Shown one piece after another: positions 1-6,420 of a stretch of DNA of 8,636 nt (position 1 is the stretch's first letter; the number at the start of each line of letters is the position of its first letter). Under the pieces are notes generated by a model. It ran no database searches and had not been told where the DNA came from. It was given only the letters and a program-made list of their open reading frames with translations. The position numbers and the translations under genes were made by a program. Source of the stretch: Gammaproteobacteria bacterium (GTDB lineage Bacteria > Pseudomonadota > Gammaproteobacteria > Pseudomonadales > Pseudomonadaceae); assembly GCA_012735335.1 (NCBI GenBank), contig JAAYHO010000227.1, forward strand, positions 1 to 8,636, read 5' to 3'.

Positions 1-169
1 ATACTCCGGCGGTTATTCCCGCCATCAGCACGCCTGAAGCGGTGGCCTATACTGGCTTGGATAAGCCAGGGTGCCGCTGCTGTCCCGGGTCAGACAGTAA
101 AGTTTCTCCGCAGCTGGTCGATATGATGGCAAATGGCCCGATTGTTCATCACTATTTCAGGAGTTCCTC
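1..169. other. Non-coding leader with small hairpins
   Basis: No gene can be supported here. One forward frame enters open and stops at 35-37 after about 11 codons, and another runs open to 124-126; neither resembles a known C-terminus to me. A minus-strand reading beginning at 30 (GTG) or 25 (ATG) runs off the left edge within ten codons and could be the start of a divergent gene, but it is too short to judge. Two short inverted repeats are visible: GGCGG/CCGCC (8-12 and 19-23) and CTGGCTT/AAGCCAG (52-58 and 63-69, four-base loop). Neither is followed by a T-tract. The last bases hold the ribosome binding site of the next gene. Confidence 0.5.
159..163 (+). promoter_or_regulatory. Ribosome binding site for the DUF5610 gene
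   Basis: A perfect AGGAG lies six bases before the ATG at 170. It fixes that start over other in-frame possibilities. Confidence 0.75.
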
Positions 170-769
170 ATGGCCACACCTATCTCGAATGTGCCCGGGG
201 TCAGCCAGGCTGGCAACCAATCCCGTCCGGCGGCTGTGGATGAAAGCGGCCGATCGGCTCCGACCACTGCTGCCGAGCAGCGCTCGCAGTTGAATGCGCA
301 GATCGTGCAGTCCTCGCTGGATGTCTCCATCAGCAGCGGCAATGACGGGCTTGCGCTGCTCTATCGCAGTGCCATCGAGCATCTCAACGAGCAGCTGGCT
401 CCCGAGCTCGGGCCCAACGCCATCCAGAACGCCATGGGCCAGGACAACAGTCCCGAGGGCACCGCCGGGCGCATCCTGTCCCAGACCCTGGCCTTCTTTG
501 ATGGTTACGCCCGCCAGCATCCGAACAAGGATCCGGAGCAACTGCTGCATGACTTTGTCGATACCATCCGCGGTGGCTTCGAGAAGGGTTACGCCGAGGC
601 GGCAAAGATTCTTGAAGGCCTGGGGGTGATGGGCGAGGGCAGCCATGTAGCCCAGGAGATCGGCAAGACCTATGAGTTGGTGCAGCAGGGCTACGATGAC
701 TTCCTGCAAAGCAGGTTGGAGGCGCTGCGGGGGGATGCTTCCGAGGTTGCCGAGCAGCCTGAGTCCTGA
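170..769 (+). CDS. DUF5610 domain-containing protein
   Basis: A 199-residue protein of unknown function that I recognise as a Pseudomonas-type DUF5610 protein. Residues 1 to about 50 are polar, rich in Ser, Ala, Gln and Thr, and probably disordered. The remainder (roughly 55-185) looks mostly helical, with the pieces ALLYRSAIEHLNEQL, ILSQTLAFFDGYARQ, GFEKGYAEAAKILEGLG and YELVQQGYDDFLQSRLEAL. There is no signal peptide, membrane segment or cysteine, so it is probably soluble and cytoplasmic or exported by a non-Sec route. The start is set by AGGAG six bases upstream. It stands apart from aqpZ by 143 bp and is likely transcribed alone. The family assignment is by recall of the sequence pattern; no biochemical role is known to me. 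Confidence 0.75.
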   Translation: MATPISNVPGVSQAGNQSRPAAVDESGRSAPTTAAEQRSQLNAQIVQSSLDVSISSGNDGLALLYRSAIEHLNEQLAPELGPNAIQNAMGQDNSPEGTAGRILSQTLAFFDGYARQHPNKDPEQLLHDFVDTIRGGFEKGYAEAAKILEGLGVMGEGSHVAQEIGKTYELVQQGYDDFLQSRLEALRGDASEVAEQPES

Positions 770-781
770 CTCGACTGGATA

Positions 782-809
782 TTGCCGCAACGGGGATATG
801 GAGTAGACT
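782..809 (+). promoter_or_regulatory. Possible sigma-70 promoter for aqpZ
   Basis: TTGCCG (782-787) and TAGACT (804-809) are separated by 16 bases, each matching the sigma-70 consensus at four of six positions. The expected transcript start near 816 would leave a leader of about 97 bases before aqpZ. The call rests on weak matches only. Confidence 0.3.
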
Positions 810-860
810 CGAAGCGGGGCGGCGGTCCTGGCTGGGAAGGATAGGCCGGGCGTGCCGCAA

Positions 861-879
861 GCGCCAGTCCGTCTGGCGT
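861..879 (+). repeat. Small hairpin in the aqpZ leader
   Basis: GCGCCAG (861-867) can pair with CTGGCGT (873-879) across the five-base loop TCCGT: six Watson-Crick pairs plus a terminal G-T wobble. No T-tract follows, so it is not an intrinsic terminator for the upstream gene. It would lie in the 5' untranslated leader of aqpZ, about 33 bases before the start codon. Confidence 0.35.
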
Positions 880-912
880 CAGGGAATTGAAACAGAACAA
901 CAAGGGAAATAG

Positions 913-1602
913 ATGAAAAAATACGGTGCTGAATTCTTCGGAACCTTCTGGTTGGTACTTGGCGGTTGTGGCAGTGCGGTACTTGCTGCGGCCTTTCCGG
1001 AGGTGGGGATCGGGCTGTTGGGGGTGTCGCTGGCCTTTGGTCTGACCGTGCTGACCATGGCCTACGCCATAGGGCATATCTCGGGCTGCCATCTCAATCC
1101 GGCGGTATCCATCGGATTGTGGGCCGGTGGACGGTTTCCCGGATCGGAACTCTTCCCTTACATTGTGGCTCAGGTGCTGGGCGGGGTTGCCGCCGGTGGT
1201 GTGCTGTATCTGATTGCTTCCGGTCAGGCAGGCTTTGATGTGTCGGCCGGGTTTGCTTCCAACGGTTATGGCGAGCATTCACCCGGTGGTTACAGCCTGG
1301 TGTCGGCGTTCACCGCCGAGATCGTCATGACCATGATGCTCCTGATCGTGATTCTGGGGGCCACCGACAAGCGCGCTCCGCAGGGCTTCGCGCCTATCGC
1401 TATCGGTCTGTGTCTGACCCTGATCCACCTGATCACCATTCCGGTGACCAATACCTCGGTGAACCCGGCCCGCAGTACCGGTGTTGCGGTGTTTGTCGGT
1501 GACTGGGCGGTGGCACAGTTGTGGTTGTTCTGGCTGGCACCGATTGTCGGTGGGGTCATTGGTGCCCTGATCTACCGCGTCATTGGCCGCGAGCAGGACT
1601 GA
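913..1602 (+). CDS. aqpZ: Aquaporin Z, water channel
   Basis: A 229-residue inner-membrane channel that passes water along osmotic gradients; the length is close to E. coli AqpZ (231). Both half-helix NPA boxes are intact: HLNPAVS with NPA at 62-64 and SVNPARS with NPA at 184-186. The aromatic/arginine selectivity filter typical of water-specific aquaporins is complete: Phe42, His172, Thr181 and Arg187. The narrow filter argues against a glycerol facilitator (GlpF). Six membrane helices are expected from the hydrophobic pattern. The segment [15 protein letters not shown] (about 114-128) is characteristic of AqpZ. An AAGGGA five bases before the ATG serves as ribosome binding site. Flanking gaps of 143 bp and 102 bp, the latter with a strong hairpin, suggest a single-gene transcript. 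Confidence 0.97.
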   Translation: MKKYGAEFFGTFWLVLGGCGSAVLAAAFPEVGIGLLGVSLAFGLTVLTMAYAIGHISGCHLNPAVSIGLWAGGRFPGSELFPYIVAQVLGGVAAGGVLYLIASGQAGFDVSAGFASNGYGEHSPGGYSLVSAFTAEIVMTMMLLIVILGATDKRAPQGFAPIAIGLCLTLIHLITIPVTNTSVNPARSTGVAVFVGDWAVAQLWLFWLAPIVGGVIGALIYRVIGREQD

Positions 1603-1609
1603 GGCAGCA

Positions 1610-1651
1610 GGGTCCTGGCGGGGAGGTGATGGATTCTCCCCACCAGGACTC
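1610..1651 (+). repeat. Long imperfect hairpin after aqpZ
   Basis: Two 16-base arms (1610-1625 and 1636-1651) pair over a 10-base loop, with 14 Watson-Crick pairs, one G-T wobble and one C/A mismatch. The GC-rich stem starts eight bases after the aqpZ stop codon. The sequence after it (GAATCAGCCCGAC) has no T-tract on the plus strand, so it is not a textbook intrinsic terminator. It may instead protect the aqpZ mRNA 3' end, or aid termination together with Rho. Confidence 0.6.
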
Positions 1652-1680
1652 GAATCAGCCCGACAAACTCTCTATGATCC

Positions 1681-1696
1681 CGGACATGCCTGTCCG
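1681..1696. repeat. Perfect inverted repeat just before xerD
   Basis: CGGACA (1681-1686) and TGTCCG (1691-1696) flank a TGCC spacer, eight bases before the xerD ATG. It could be an operator or a short RNA hairpin over the translation start region. It is not a LexA box, lacking the CTGT-N8-ACAG form. Confidence 0.4.
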
Positions 1697-1704
1697 AGAT
1701 TGTC

Positions 1705-2622
1705 ATGAAAACGCCTGAACTTCCCCCGCCTGCCGAGCCCGATCAGCAGGCCATAGCTCGCTATCTCGATGCAATGTGGCTGGAGCGGGGGCTGGCGCAG
1801 CAGACATTGCAGTCCTACCGTACCGATCTGACCCTGCTGGCCGGCTGGCTGGTGGGGCGGTGTGCGTTGTACGGGGTATCCCGTGGTGATCTGATGGAGC
1901 ACCTGGCCTGGCGTATCGGCGCGGGTTACTCGGCGCGCTCCACTGCCCGTCTGCTGTCCTGCCTGCGGGGTTTCTATCGTCATGCCCTGCGCGAAGGGCT
2001 GATCACTGAAGATCCGACCCTGGATATTGCCATGCCGCAGCTGGGCCGGCCTTTGCCGGATACCCTGAGCGAGGCGGATGTCGAGGCGCTGCTGGCGGCG
2101 CCGGATGTGGAGGATTGCCTGGGGCTGCGCGATCGCAGCATGCTCGAAGTGCTCTACGCATGCGGTCTGCGGGTCAGTGAGCTGGTCAGCTTGCGGCTGG
2201 ATCAGCTGAACCCGCGCCAGGGTGTGCTGCGGGTGACCGGCAAGGGCAACAAGGAGCGGCTGGTACCGCTGGGCGAGGAGGCGCTGGCGTGGATAGTACG
2301 CTACTGCGCCGAGGCGCGCCCGCTACTGCTCAAGGGCCAGCCCAGCGATGTGCTGTTCCCCAGTCAGCAGGCTCGGCAGATGACCCGTCAGACCTTCTGG
2401 CACCGAATCAAGCTGCATGCGCAGCAGGCGGGCATCCGTGTACAGCTGTCGCCGCATACCCTGCGCCATGCCTTCGCCACCCATCTGCTCAACCATGGGG
2501 CGGATCTGCGCGTGGTGCAGATGCTGCTGGGGCACAGCGATCTGTCTACCACGCAGATCTACACCCATGTGGCGCGGCACCGGCTGCGTGAACTGCATGC
2601 CAGTCATCATCCCCGTGGGTGA
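1705..2622 (+). CDS. xerD: Site-specific tyrosine recombinase XerD
   Basis: A 305-residue tyrosine recombinase that, with XerC, resolves chromosome dimers at dif under FtsK control. The N-terminal SAM-like core-binding domain spans roughly residues 14-100 (YLDAMWLERGLAQQTLQSYR). The catalytic domain follows from about 120 to 300. All six active-site positions are present: Arg156 (CGLRVSEL), Lys180 (TGKGNKER), His251 and Arg254 (SPHTLRHAFATHLL), His277 (LLGHSDLSTT) and the nucleophile Tyr286 (QIYTHV). The numbering runs seven or eight residues ahead of E. coli XerD because of a short proline-rich N-terminal extension. The overall pattern and the adjoining dsbC gene favour XerD over XerC. No good Shine-Dalgarno precedes the ATG, which has only a GAGA about five bases upstream; other upstream ATGs are out of frame. 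Confidence 0.95.
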   Translation: MKTPELPPPAEPDQQAIARYLDAMWLERGLAQQTLQSYRTDLTLLAGWLVGRCALYGVSRGDLMEHLAWRIGAGYSARSTARLLSCLRGFYRHALREGLITEDPTLDIAMPQLGRPLPDTLSEADVEALLAAPDVEDCLGLRDRSMLEVLYACGLRVSELVSLRLDQLNPRQGVLRVTGKGNKERLVPLGEEALAWIVRYCAEARPLLLKGQPSDVLFPSQQARQMTRQTFWHRIKLHAQQAGIRVQLSPHTLRHAFATHLLNHGADLRVVQMLLGHSDLSTTQIYTHVARHRLRELHASHHPRG

Positions 2623-2639
2623 GCTTGCGGTTTCATGGT

Positions 2640-2653
2640 AGACTCGCGAGTCT
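2640..2653. repeat. 14-bp perfect palindrome before dsbC
   Basis: AGACTCGCGAGTCT is a perfect 14-base palindrome in the 56-bp xerD-dsbC gap, 25 bases before the dsbC ATG. As RNA it could fold only into a five-pair stem with a CGCG loop, followed by TTCTGCGTCTGTT, a poor terminator. A protein-binding site is an alternative. The function is unknown. Confidence 0.45.
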
Positions 2654-2666
2654 TTCTGCGTCTGTT

Positions 2667-2672
2667 AAAGGA
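2667..2672 (+). promoter_or_regulatory. Ribosome binding site that sets the dsbC start
   Basis: AAAGGA lies six bases before the ATG at 2679. An earlier in-frame ATG at 2619 overlaps the xerD stop codon and would put 20 residues in front of the signal peptide, so 2679 is the better start. Confidence 0.75.
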
Positions 2673-2678
2673 TGGATC

Positions 2679-3398
2679 ATGCGACTCAAATATCTGGCGG
2701 CGGGCCTGCTGAGCCTCTGCGCAACGACTGCTGTGGCGGATGCACAACAGAAAATCCGTCAGAGTCTGGAGGCGCTGCAGTTTCCGGTCCCGGTGGCCAG
2801 CATCTCCGAGTCGCCGGTGGCGGGCCTCTATCAGGTGCAGCTGGAGAACGGTCGGGTGCTCTACGGCAGTGCCGATGGCGAGCATCTGATCCAGGGTGTG
2901 ATGATTGAGGTCAACGGTGGCGACATGCGCAACCTGACCGCCGAGCTGGAGGCCAAGGCCATCAGCGGCGTGATCAACGGCATTCCGGCCAGCGAGCTGG
3001 TGGTGTTTGCCCCGCAGCAGGCCAAGACCCATATCACCGTATTCACCGATGTGGACTGCGGCTACTGCCGCAAGCTGCATGAGGAAGTCGGCCAGCTGAA
3101 CGATCTGGGTATCGAGGTGCGCTATGCAGCCTTCCCGCGCGGCGGGATGCAGAGCCCGACAGCGGCTACCATGCGTTCTGTCTGGTGCGCCGAGGATCAG
3201 CAGACGGCCATGACCCGTGCCAAGCAGGGCAAGTCGGTCAAGCCGGCCAGCTGTGATGATCCGGTGGAAAAACAGTACCAGTTGGGCGCTGGAGTAGGTG
3301 TGCAGGGCACACCGGCGATCTTCCTGGCCAATGGCACCCTGGTGCCGGGCTACAAACCGGCGGAACAATTGGCTGCCGAGGCGATTGCCAATCAGTAA
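2679..3398 (+). CDS. dsbC: Periplasmic disulfide isomerase DsbC
   Basis: A 239-residue thiol:disulfide interchange protein that reshuffles wrong disulfides in periplasmic proteins and is kept reduced by DsbD. Residues 1-21 form a Sec signal peptide (MRLKYLAAGLLSLCATTAVA, likely cleaved near AVA-DA). The dimerisation domain occupies about 22-80, followed by a linker helix and a thioredoxin fold from about 105. The redox site is Cys127-Gly-Tyr-Cys130 (DVDCGYCRKLHEEV), the CGYC typical of DsbC. The structural pair Cys170 (SVWCAED) and Cys192 (PASCDDP) is present, as is the cis-proline loop GVQGTPAIFLANG. The gene follows xerD after 56 bp and precedes hom by 64 bp, the conserved Pseudomonas order. 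The start is chosen from AAAGGA and the signal peptide; a start at 2619 would bury it. Confidence 0.96.
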   Translation: MRLKYLAAGLLSLCATTAVADAQQKIRQSLEALQFPVPVASISESPVAGLYQVQLENGRVLYGSADGEHLIQGVMIEVNGGDMRNLTAELEAKAISGVINGIPASELVVFAPQQAKTHITVFTDVDCGYCRKLHEEVGQLNDLGIEVRYAAFPRGGMQSPTAATMRSVWCAEDQQTAMTRAKQGKSVKPASCDDPVEKQYQLGAGVGVQGTPAIFLANGTLVPGYKPAEQLAAEAIANQ

Positions 3399-3462
3399 CA
3401 GCCCCTTCGTGGGCGCAAGTACATTTTCAACACAACACAGATAAATACGTGGGGTTCCTGGT

Positions 3463-4770
3463 TTGAAACCGGTCAAAGTGGGTATATGTGGTCTGGGCAC
3501 CGTTGGTGGTGGCACCTTCAATGTTCTGCAACGCAACGCCGAGGAGATTGCCCGCCGGGCAGGCCGGGCGATCGAGGTGACCCATATTGCTACCCGTGCG
3601 CCGAACCCGGCCTGCAATGTGGGTGACCATGTGCAGGTGTGTGACGATGCGCTGGCGCTGGCGAATGATCCGGATATCGATATCATCGTCGAGCTGATCG
3701 GTGGCTATGACATGGCGCTGAAGATCGTCATGCAGGCCATTGCCAACGGCAAGCACGTGGTCACCGCCAACAAGGCGCTGATCGCCGTGCACGGCAACGA
3801 GATCTTCGCTGCTGCCCGGGAGAAGGGCGTGATGGTTGCCTACGAGGCCTCAGTGGCCGGTGGCATCCCGATCATCAAGGCGCTGCGTGAAGGCCTGGCG
3901 GCCAACCGCATCCAGTGGGTCGCGGGTATCATCAACGGTACCGGTAACTTCATTCTCACCGAGATGCGCGACAAGGGTCGCACCTTTGACGACGTGCTGG
4001 CCGAAGCCCAGGCGCTGGGTTACGCCGAAGCCGATCCGACCTTCGACGTGGAAGGTATCGACGCTGCGCACAAGCTGACCATCCTGGCGTCCATTGCCTT
4101 CGGTATCCCGCTGCAGTTCGACAAGGCCTACACCGAAGGCATCACCAAGCTGACCACCGCTGATGTGAACTATGCCGAGGCCTTCGGCTACCGCATCAAG
4201 CACCTGGGCATCGCCCGCCGTACCGAGAACGGGGTGGAGCTGCGGGTACACCCGACGCTGATCCCCGAGGACCGTCTGCTGGCCAACGTGCACGGCGTGA
4301 TGAACGCGGTCATGGTCAATGGCGACGCGGTGGGCTCGACTCTGTACTACGGTGCCGGTGCCGGTGCCGAACCGACCGCCTCGGCGGTGGTGGCGGATAT
4401 CATCGATGTGGCCCGGGCGCTGGCCTGTGAGCCGGAAAGCCGCGTACCGCACCTGGCCTTCCGTGCCGAGGCGCTGTCCGATCTGCCGGTGCTGCCGGTA
4501 GGTGAGGTCGAGACCGCCTACTACCTGCGCCTGCATGCCCAGGACCGCCCCGGGGTACTGGCCCGGGTGGCCAGCATCCTGTCCGAGCGCGGTATCAATA
4601 TCGAGTCGATCATGCAGAAGGATGTGGAAGAGCAGGACGGTCTGGTGCCGATCATCATCCTCACCCACCGGGTACGCGAGCAGAGCATGAACGATGCCAT
4701 CGCCGCCATGGAAGCTCTGGATGAGGTCACCAGCCCACTGATGCGCATCCGCGTCGAACAACTGAGTTAA
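3463..4770 (+). CDS. hom: Homoserine dehydrogenase, with a TTG start
   Basis: A 435-residue cytoplasmic enzyme reducing aspartate semialdehyde to homoserine with NAD(P)H, the branch point toward threonine, methionine and isoleucine. The Rossmann domain opens with GICGLGTVGGG (nucleotide loop Gly10-x-Gly12-x-x-Gly15). NGKHVVTANKALIA places a conserved Lys at 104. The catalytic domain contains EADPTFDVEGIDAAHK, with the conserved lysine at 204. A C-terminal ACT domain (about 353-430, YYLRLHAQDRPGVLARVAS) is the expected site of threonine feedback inhibition. This is the monofunctional form, without a fused aspartokinase. Translation must start at TTG 3463: an in-frame TAA lies at 3442-3444 with no ATG between, and the protein begins KPVKVGICGLG as in Pseudomonas homologues. 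GGGG at 3451-3454 is the likely ribosome site. Confidence 0.97.
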   Translation: MKPVKVGICGLGTVGGGTFNVLQRNAEEIARRAGRAIEVTHIATRAPNPACNVGDHVQVCDDALALANDPDIDIIVELIGGYDMALKIVMQAIANGKHVVTANKALIAVHGNEIFAAAREKGVMVAYEASVAGGIPIIKALREGLAANRIQWVAGIINGTGNFILTEMRDKGRTFDDVLAEAQALGYAEADPTFDVEGIDAAHKLTILASIAFGIPLQFDKAYTEGITKLTTADVNYAEAFGYRIKHLGIARRTENGVELRVHPTLIPEDRLLANVHGVMNAVMVNGDAVGSTLYYGAGAGAEPTASAVVADIIDVARALACEPESRVPHLAFRAEALSDLPVLPVGEVETAYYLRLHAQDRPGVLARVASILSERGINIESIMQKDVEEQDGLVPIIILTHRVREQSMNDAIAAMEALDEVTSPLMRIRVEQLS

Positions 4771-4772
4771 CC

Positions 4773-4797
4773 AGCGGCAAGCGACAGGCTTGCCGCT
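4773..4797 (+). repeat. Perfect 10-bp stem-loop between hom and thrC
   Basis: AGCGGCAAGC (4773-4782) and GCTTGCCGCT (4788-4797) form a perfect 10-pair stem over the loop GACAG, starting two bases after the hom stop codon. CAAACC follows rather than a T-tract, so simple intrinsic termination is unlikely. It could attenuate, stabilise or delimit the hom mRNA. Confidence 0.7.
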
Positions 4798-4812
4798 CAA
4801 ACCGAAGGTTTG
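4798..4812 (+). promoter_or_regulatory. Second hairpin covering the thrC ribosome binding region
   Basis: CAAACC (4798-4803) and GGTTTG (4807-4812) pair over a GAA loop, directly abutting the preceding hairpin. The only Shine-Dalgarno-like bases before thrC, GAAGG (4804-4808), sit in this loop and arm, nine bases before the ATG. Folding would partly hide them, so thrC translation could depend on ribosomes arriving from hom. The repeat is seen; the regulatory role is inferred. Confidence 0.45.
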
Positions 4813-4817
4813 CAGAT

Positions 4818-6224
4818 ATGCGTTATATAAGTACCCGCGGCCAGGCGCCGACGCTGAATTTTGAAGATGTACTGCTGGCCGGTCTGGCCTCCGATGGTGG
4901 TCTCTATGTACCGGAGAACCTGCCGCGCTTCACCCAGGAGGAGATCGCCTCCTGGGCGGGCCTGCCGTACCACGAACTGGCCTTCAAGGTGATGCGCCCC
5001 TTCGTTGGCGACAGCATCAGCGATGCCGATTTCAAGGCCATCCTGCAGGATACCTACGCCGGTTTTGCCCACAGCTCGGTGGCGCCGCTGCGTCAGCTGG
5101 ACAGCAACGAGTGGGTGATGGAGCTGTTCCACGGCCCGACCCTGGCGTTCAAGGACTTTGCCCTGCAACTGCTGGGTCGCCTGCTGGATCACTTCCTGAC
5201 CAAGCGTGGCGAGCGCGCGGTGATCATCGGTGCCACCTCCGGTGACACCGGCTCGGCGGCCATCGAAGGCTGCCGCCGCTGTGAGAGCGTGGATATCTTC
5301 ATCCTGCATCCGCACAACCGGGTATCCGAAGTGCAGCGCCGGCAGATGACCACCATCCCCGGTGACAACATCCACAACATTGCCATCGAAGGCAACTTCG
5401 ATGACTGCCAGGAGATGGTCAAGGCCAGCTTTGCTGATCAGGGCTTCCTCAAGGGCACCCGTCTGGTCGCGGTCAACTCGATCAACTGGGCGCGGATCAT
5501 GGCGCAGATCGTCTACTACTTCCATGCGGCGCTGCAGCTGGGCGGACCGCTGCGCTCGATGGCTTTCTCGGTACCGACCGGCAACTTCGGCGACATCTTC
5601 GCCGGTTACCTGGCGCGCAACATGGGGCTGCCGATCAGCCAGCTGGTGGTGGCCACCAACCGCAACGACATCCTGCACCGCTTCATGAGCGGCAACCAGT
5701 ACGACAAGGACACCCTGCATCCGTCCCTGTCGCCGTCCATGGACATCATGGTGTCGTCCAACTTCGAGCGTCTGCTGTTCGACCTGCATGGCCGCAACGG
5801 TACGCTGGTCAGCCAGCTGATGGACAGCTTCCGCCAGAACGGCAAGCTGTCGGTGGAGCCGGAGCGCTGGACCGAGGCCCGCCGCCTGTTCGACTCGCTG
5901 GCGGTGGATGACGAGGCGACCTGCGCGACCATCGCCGAGGTCTATGCCCAGTGTGGCGAGATCCTCGACCCGCACACCGCCATCGGTGTCCGCGCCGCCC
6001 GGGAATGCCGCCGCAGCATGAGCACCCCGATGATCACCCTGGGCACCGCCCACCCGGTCAAGTTCCCGGATGCGGTACGCAAGGCTGGCGTCGAGGAACC
6101 GCACCTGCCGCCGCACCTGGCCGACCTGTTCGAGCGCCAGGAACGCTGCACCGTGCTGCCGAACAGCCTGAAGGATATTCAGCAGTTCGTCTCCGCCCAC
6201 GGTAATCGGGGCAAGCCGCTGTAA
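4818..6224 (+). CDS. thrC: Threonine synthase
   Basis: A 468-residue PLP enzyme converting O-phospho-L-homoserine to L-threonine, the last step of the pathway that hom feeds. The PLP-binding lysine is Lys112 in HGPTLAFKDFALQLLG. The glycine-rich segments GATSGDTGSAA (about 138-148) and VPTGNFGDIFAGY (about 253-265) bind phosphate and cofactor. The N-terminus MRYISTRGQAPTLNFEDVLL is the typical start of the longer, fungal/gammaproteobacterial type, and the length fits. The gene lies 47 bp after hom on the same strand, so cotranscription is likely. The homoserine kinase needed between them is not adjacent, as in Pseudomonas, where it is encoded elsewhere. The gene is intact with codon use like its neighbours. 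Confidence 0.97.
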   Translation: MRYISTRGQAPTLNFEDVLLAGLASDGGLYVPENLPRFTQEEIASWAGLPYHELAFKVMRPFVGDSISDADFKAILQDTYAGFAHSSVAPLRQLDSNEWVMELFHGPTLAFKDFALQLLGRLLDHFLTKRGERAVIIGATSGDTGSAAIEGCRRCESVDIFILHPHNRVSEVQRRQMTTIPGDNIHNIAIEGNFDDCQEMVKASFADQGFLKGTRLVAVNSINWARIMAQIVYYFHAALQLGGPLRSMAFSVPTGNFGDIFAGYLARNMGLPISQLVVATNRNDILHRFMSGNQYDKDTLHPSLSPSMDIMVSSNFERLLFDLHGRNGTLVSQLMDSFRQNGKLSVEPERWTEARRLFDSLAVDDEATCATIAEVYAQCGEILDPHTAIGVRAARECRRSMSTPMITLGTAHPVKFPDAVRKAGVEEPHLPPHLADLFERQERCTVLPNSLKDIQQFVSAHGNRGKPL

Positions 6225-6241
6225 AACGCTTCAGCGGTTGC
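6211..6241 (+). terminator. Hairpin overlapping the thrC stop, weak terminator candidate
   Basis: GCAAGCCGCTG (6211-6221) pairs with CAGCGGTTGC (6232-6241), ten pairs with one bulged G, over a 10-base loop that holds the thrC TAA (6222-6224). The downstream sequence TGGAGGGTACTGCTTTCTT has only scattered T residues. It may end the xerD-thrC transcript or protect its 3' end; efficiency as an intrinsic terminator is doubtful. Confidence 0.4.
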
Positions 6242-6339
6242 TGGAGGGTACTGCTTTCTTCCGGTGAGTTGAGCCTGGCTGGAACGTAAGTGGGTGAGAT
6301 GGAGCTCGCCCCTCCCAACCCGCGCGCCTCGTTGTTTGA

Positions 6340-6414
6340 TGGAGTGCCGGGTTCCATCCCGGCAACCTGGGGTGGCGGCGGGCACGCTGTGTCGAGGTGG
6401 AACTCGACACTCCA
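6340..6414. repeat. REPIN-like pair of inverted REP hairpins
   Basis: The left unit (6340-6364, plus) begins TGGAG and forms the perfect stem TGCCGGG/CCCGGCA around the loop TTCCAT. The right unit (6390-6414, read on minus) also begins TGGAG and forms GTGTCGAG/CTCGACAC around TTCCAC. The two 25-base units agree at 20 positions. Four of the five differences form two compensating pairs that keep the stems intact; the fifth is in the loop. A 25-base spacer (6365-6389) separates them. A GGAG head followed by a palindrome, in inverted pairs, is the known form of Pseudomonas REPs and REPINs mobilised by RAYT transposases. No RAYT gene is in the window. Confidence 0.7.
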
Positions 6415-6420
6415 AAACCC

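Noticed and set aside
134..149. Possible sigma-54 promoter (TGGCCCG followed by TTCA) before the DUF5610 gene
   Set aside because: The essential GC of the -12 element is absent (CA instead), so the match fails at an invariant position.
2619..2678. Upstream start for dsbC at 2619 overlapping the xerD stop
   Set aside because: It would add 20 residues ahead of a well-formed Sec signal peptide and lacks its own ribosome site, whereas AAAGGA precedes 2679 at ideal spacing.
4797..6200. Very long minus-strand open frame (467 codons) antisense to thrC
   Set aside because: It mirrors thrC codon structure: a long stop-free antisense frame is common opposite GC-rich genes. The product is His/Gln/Arg/Val-rich without any recognisable domain, while thrC itself is unmistakable.
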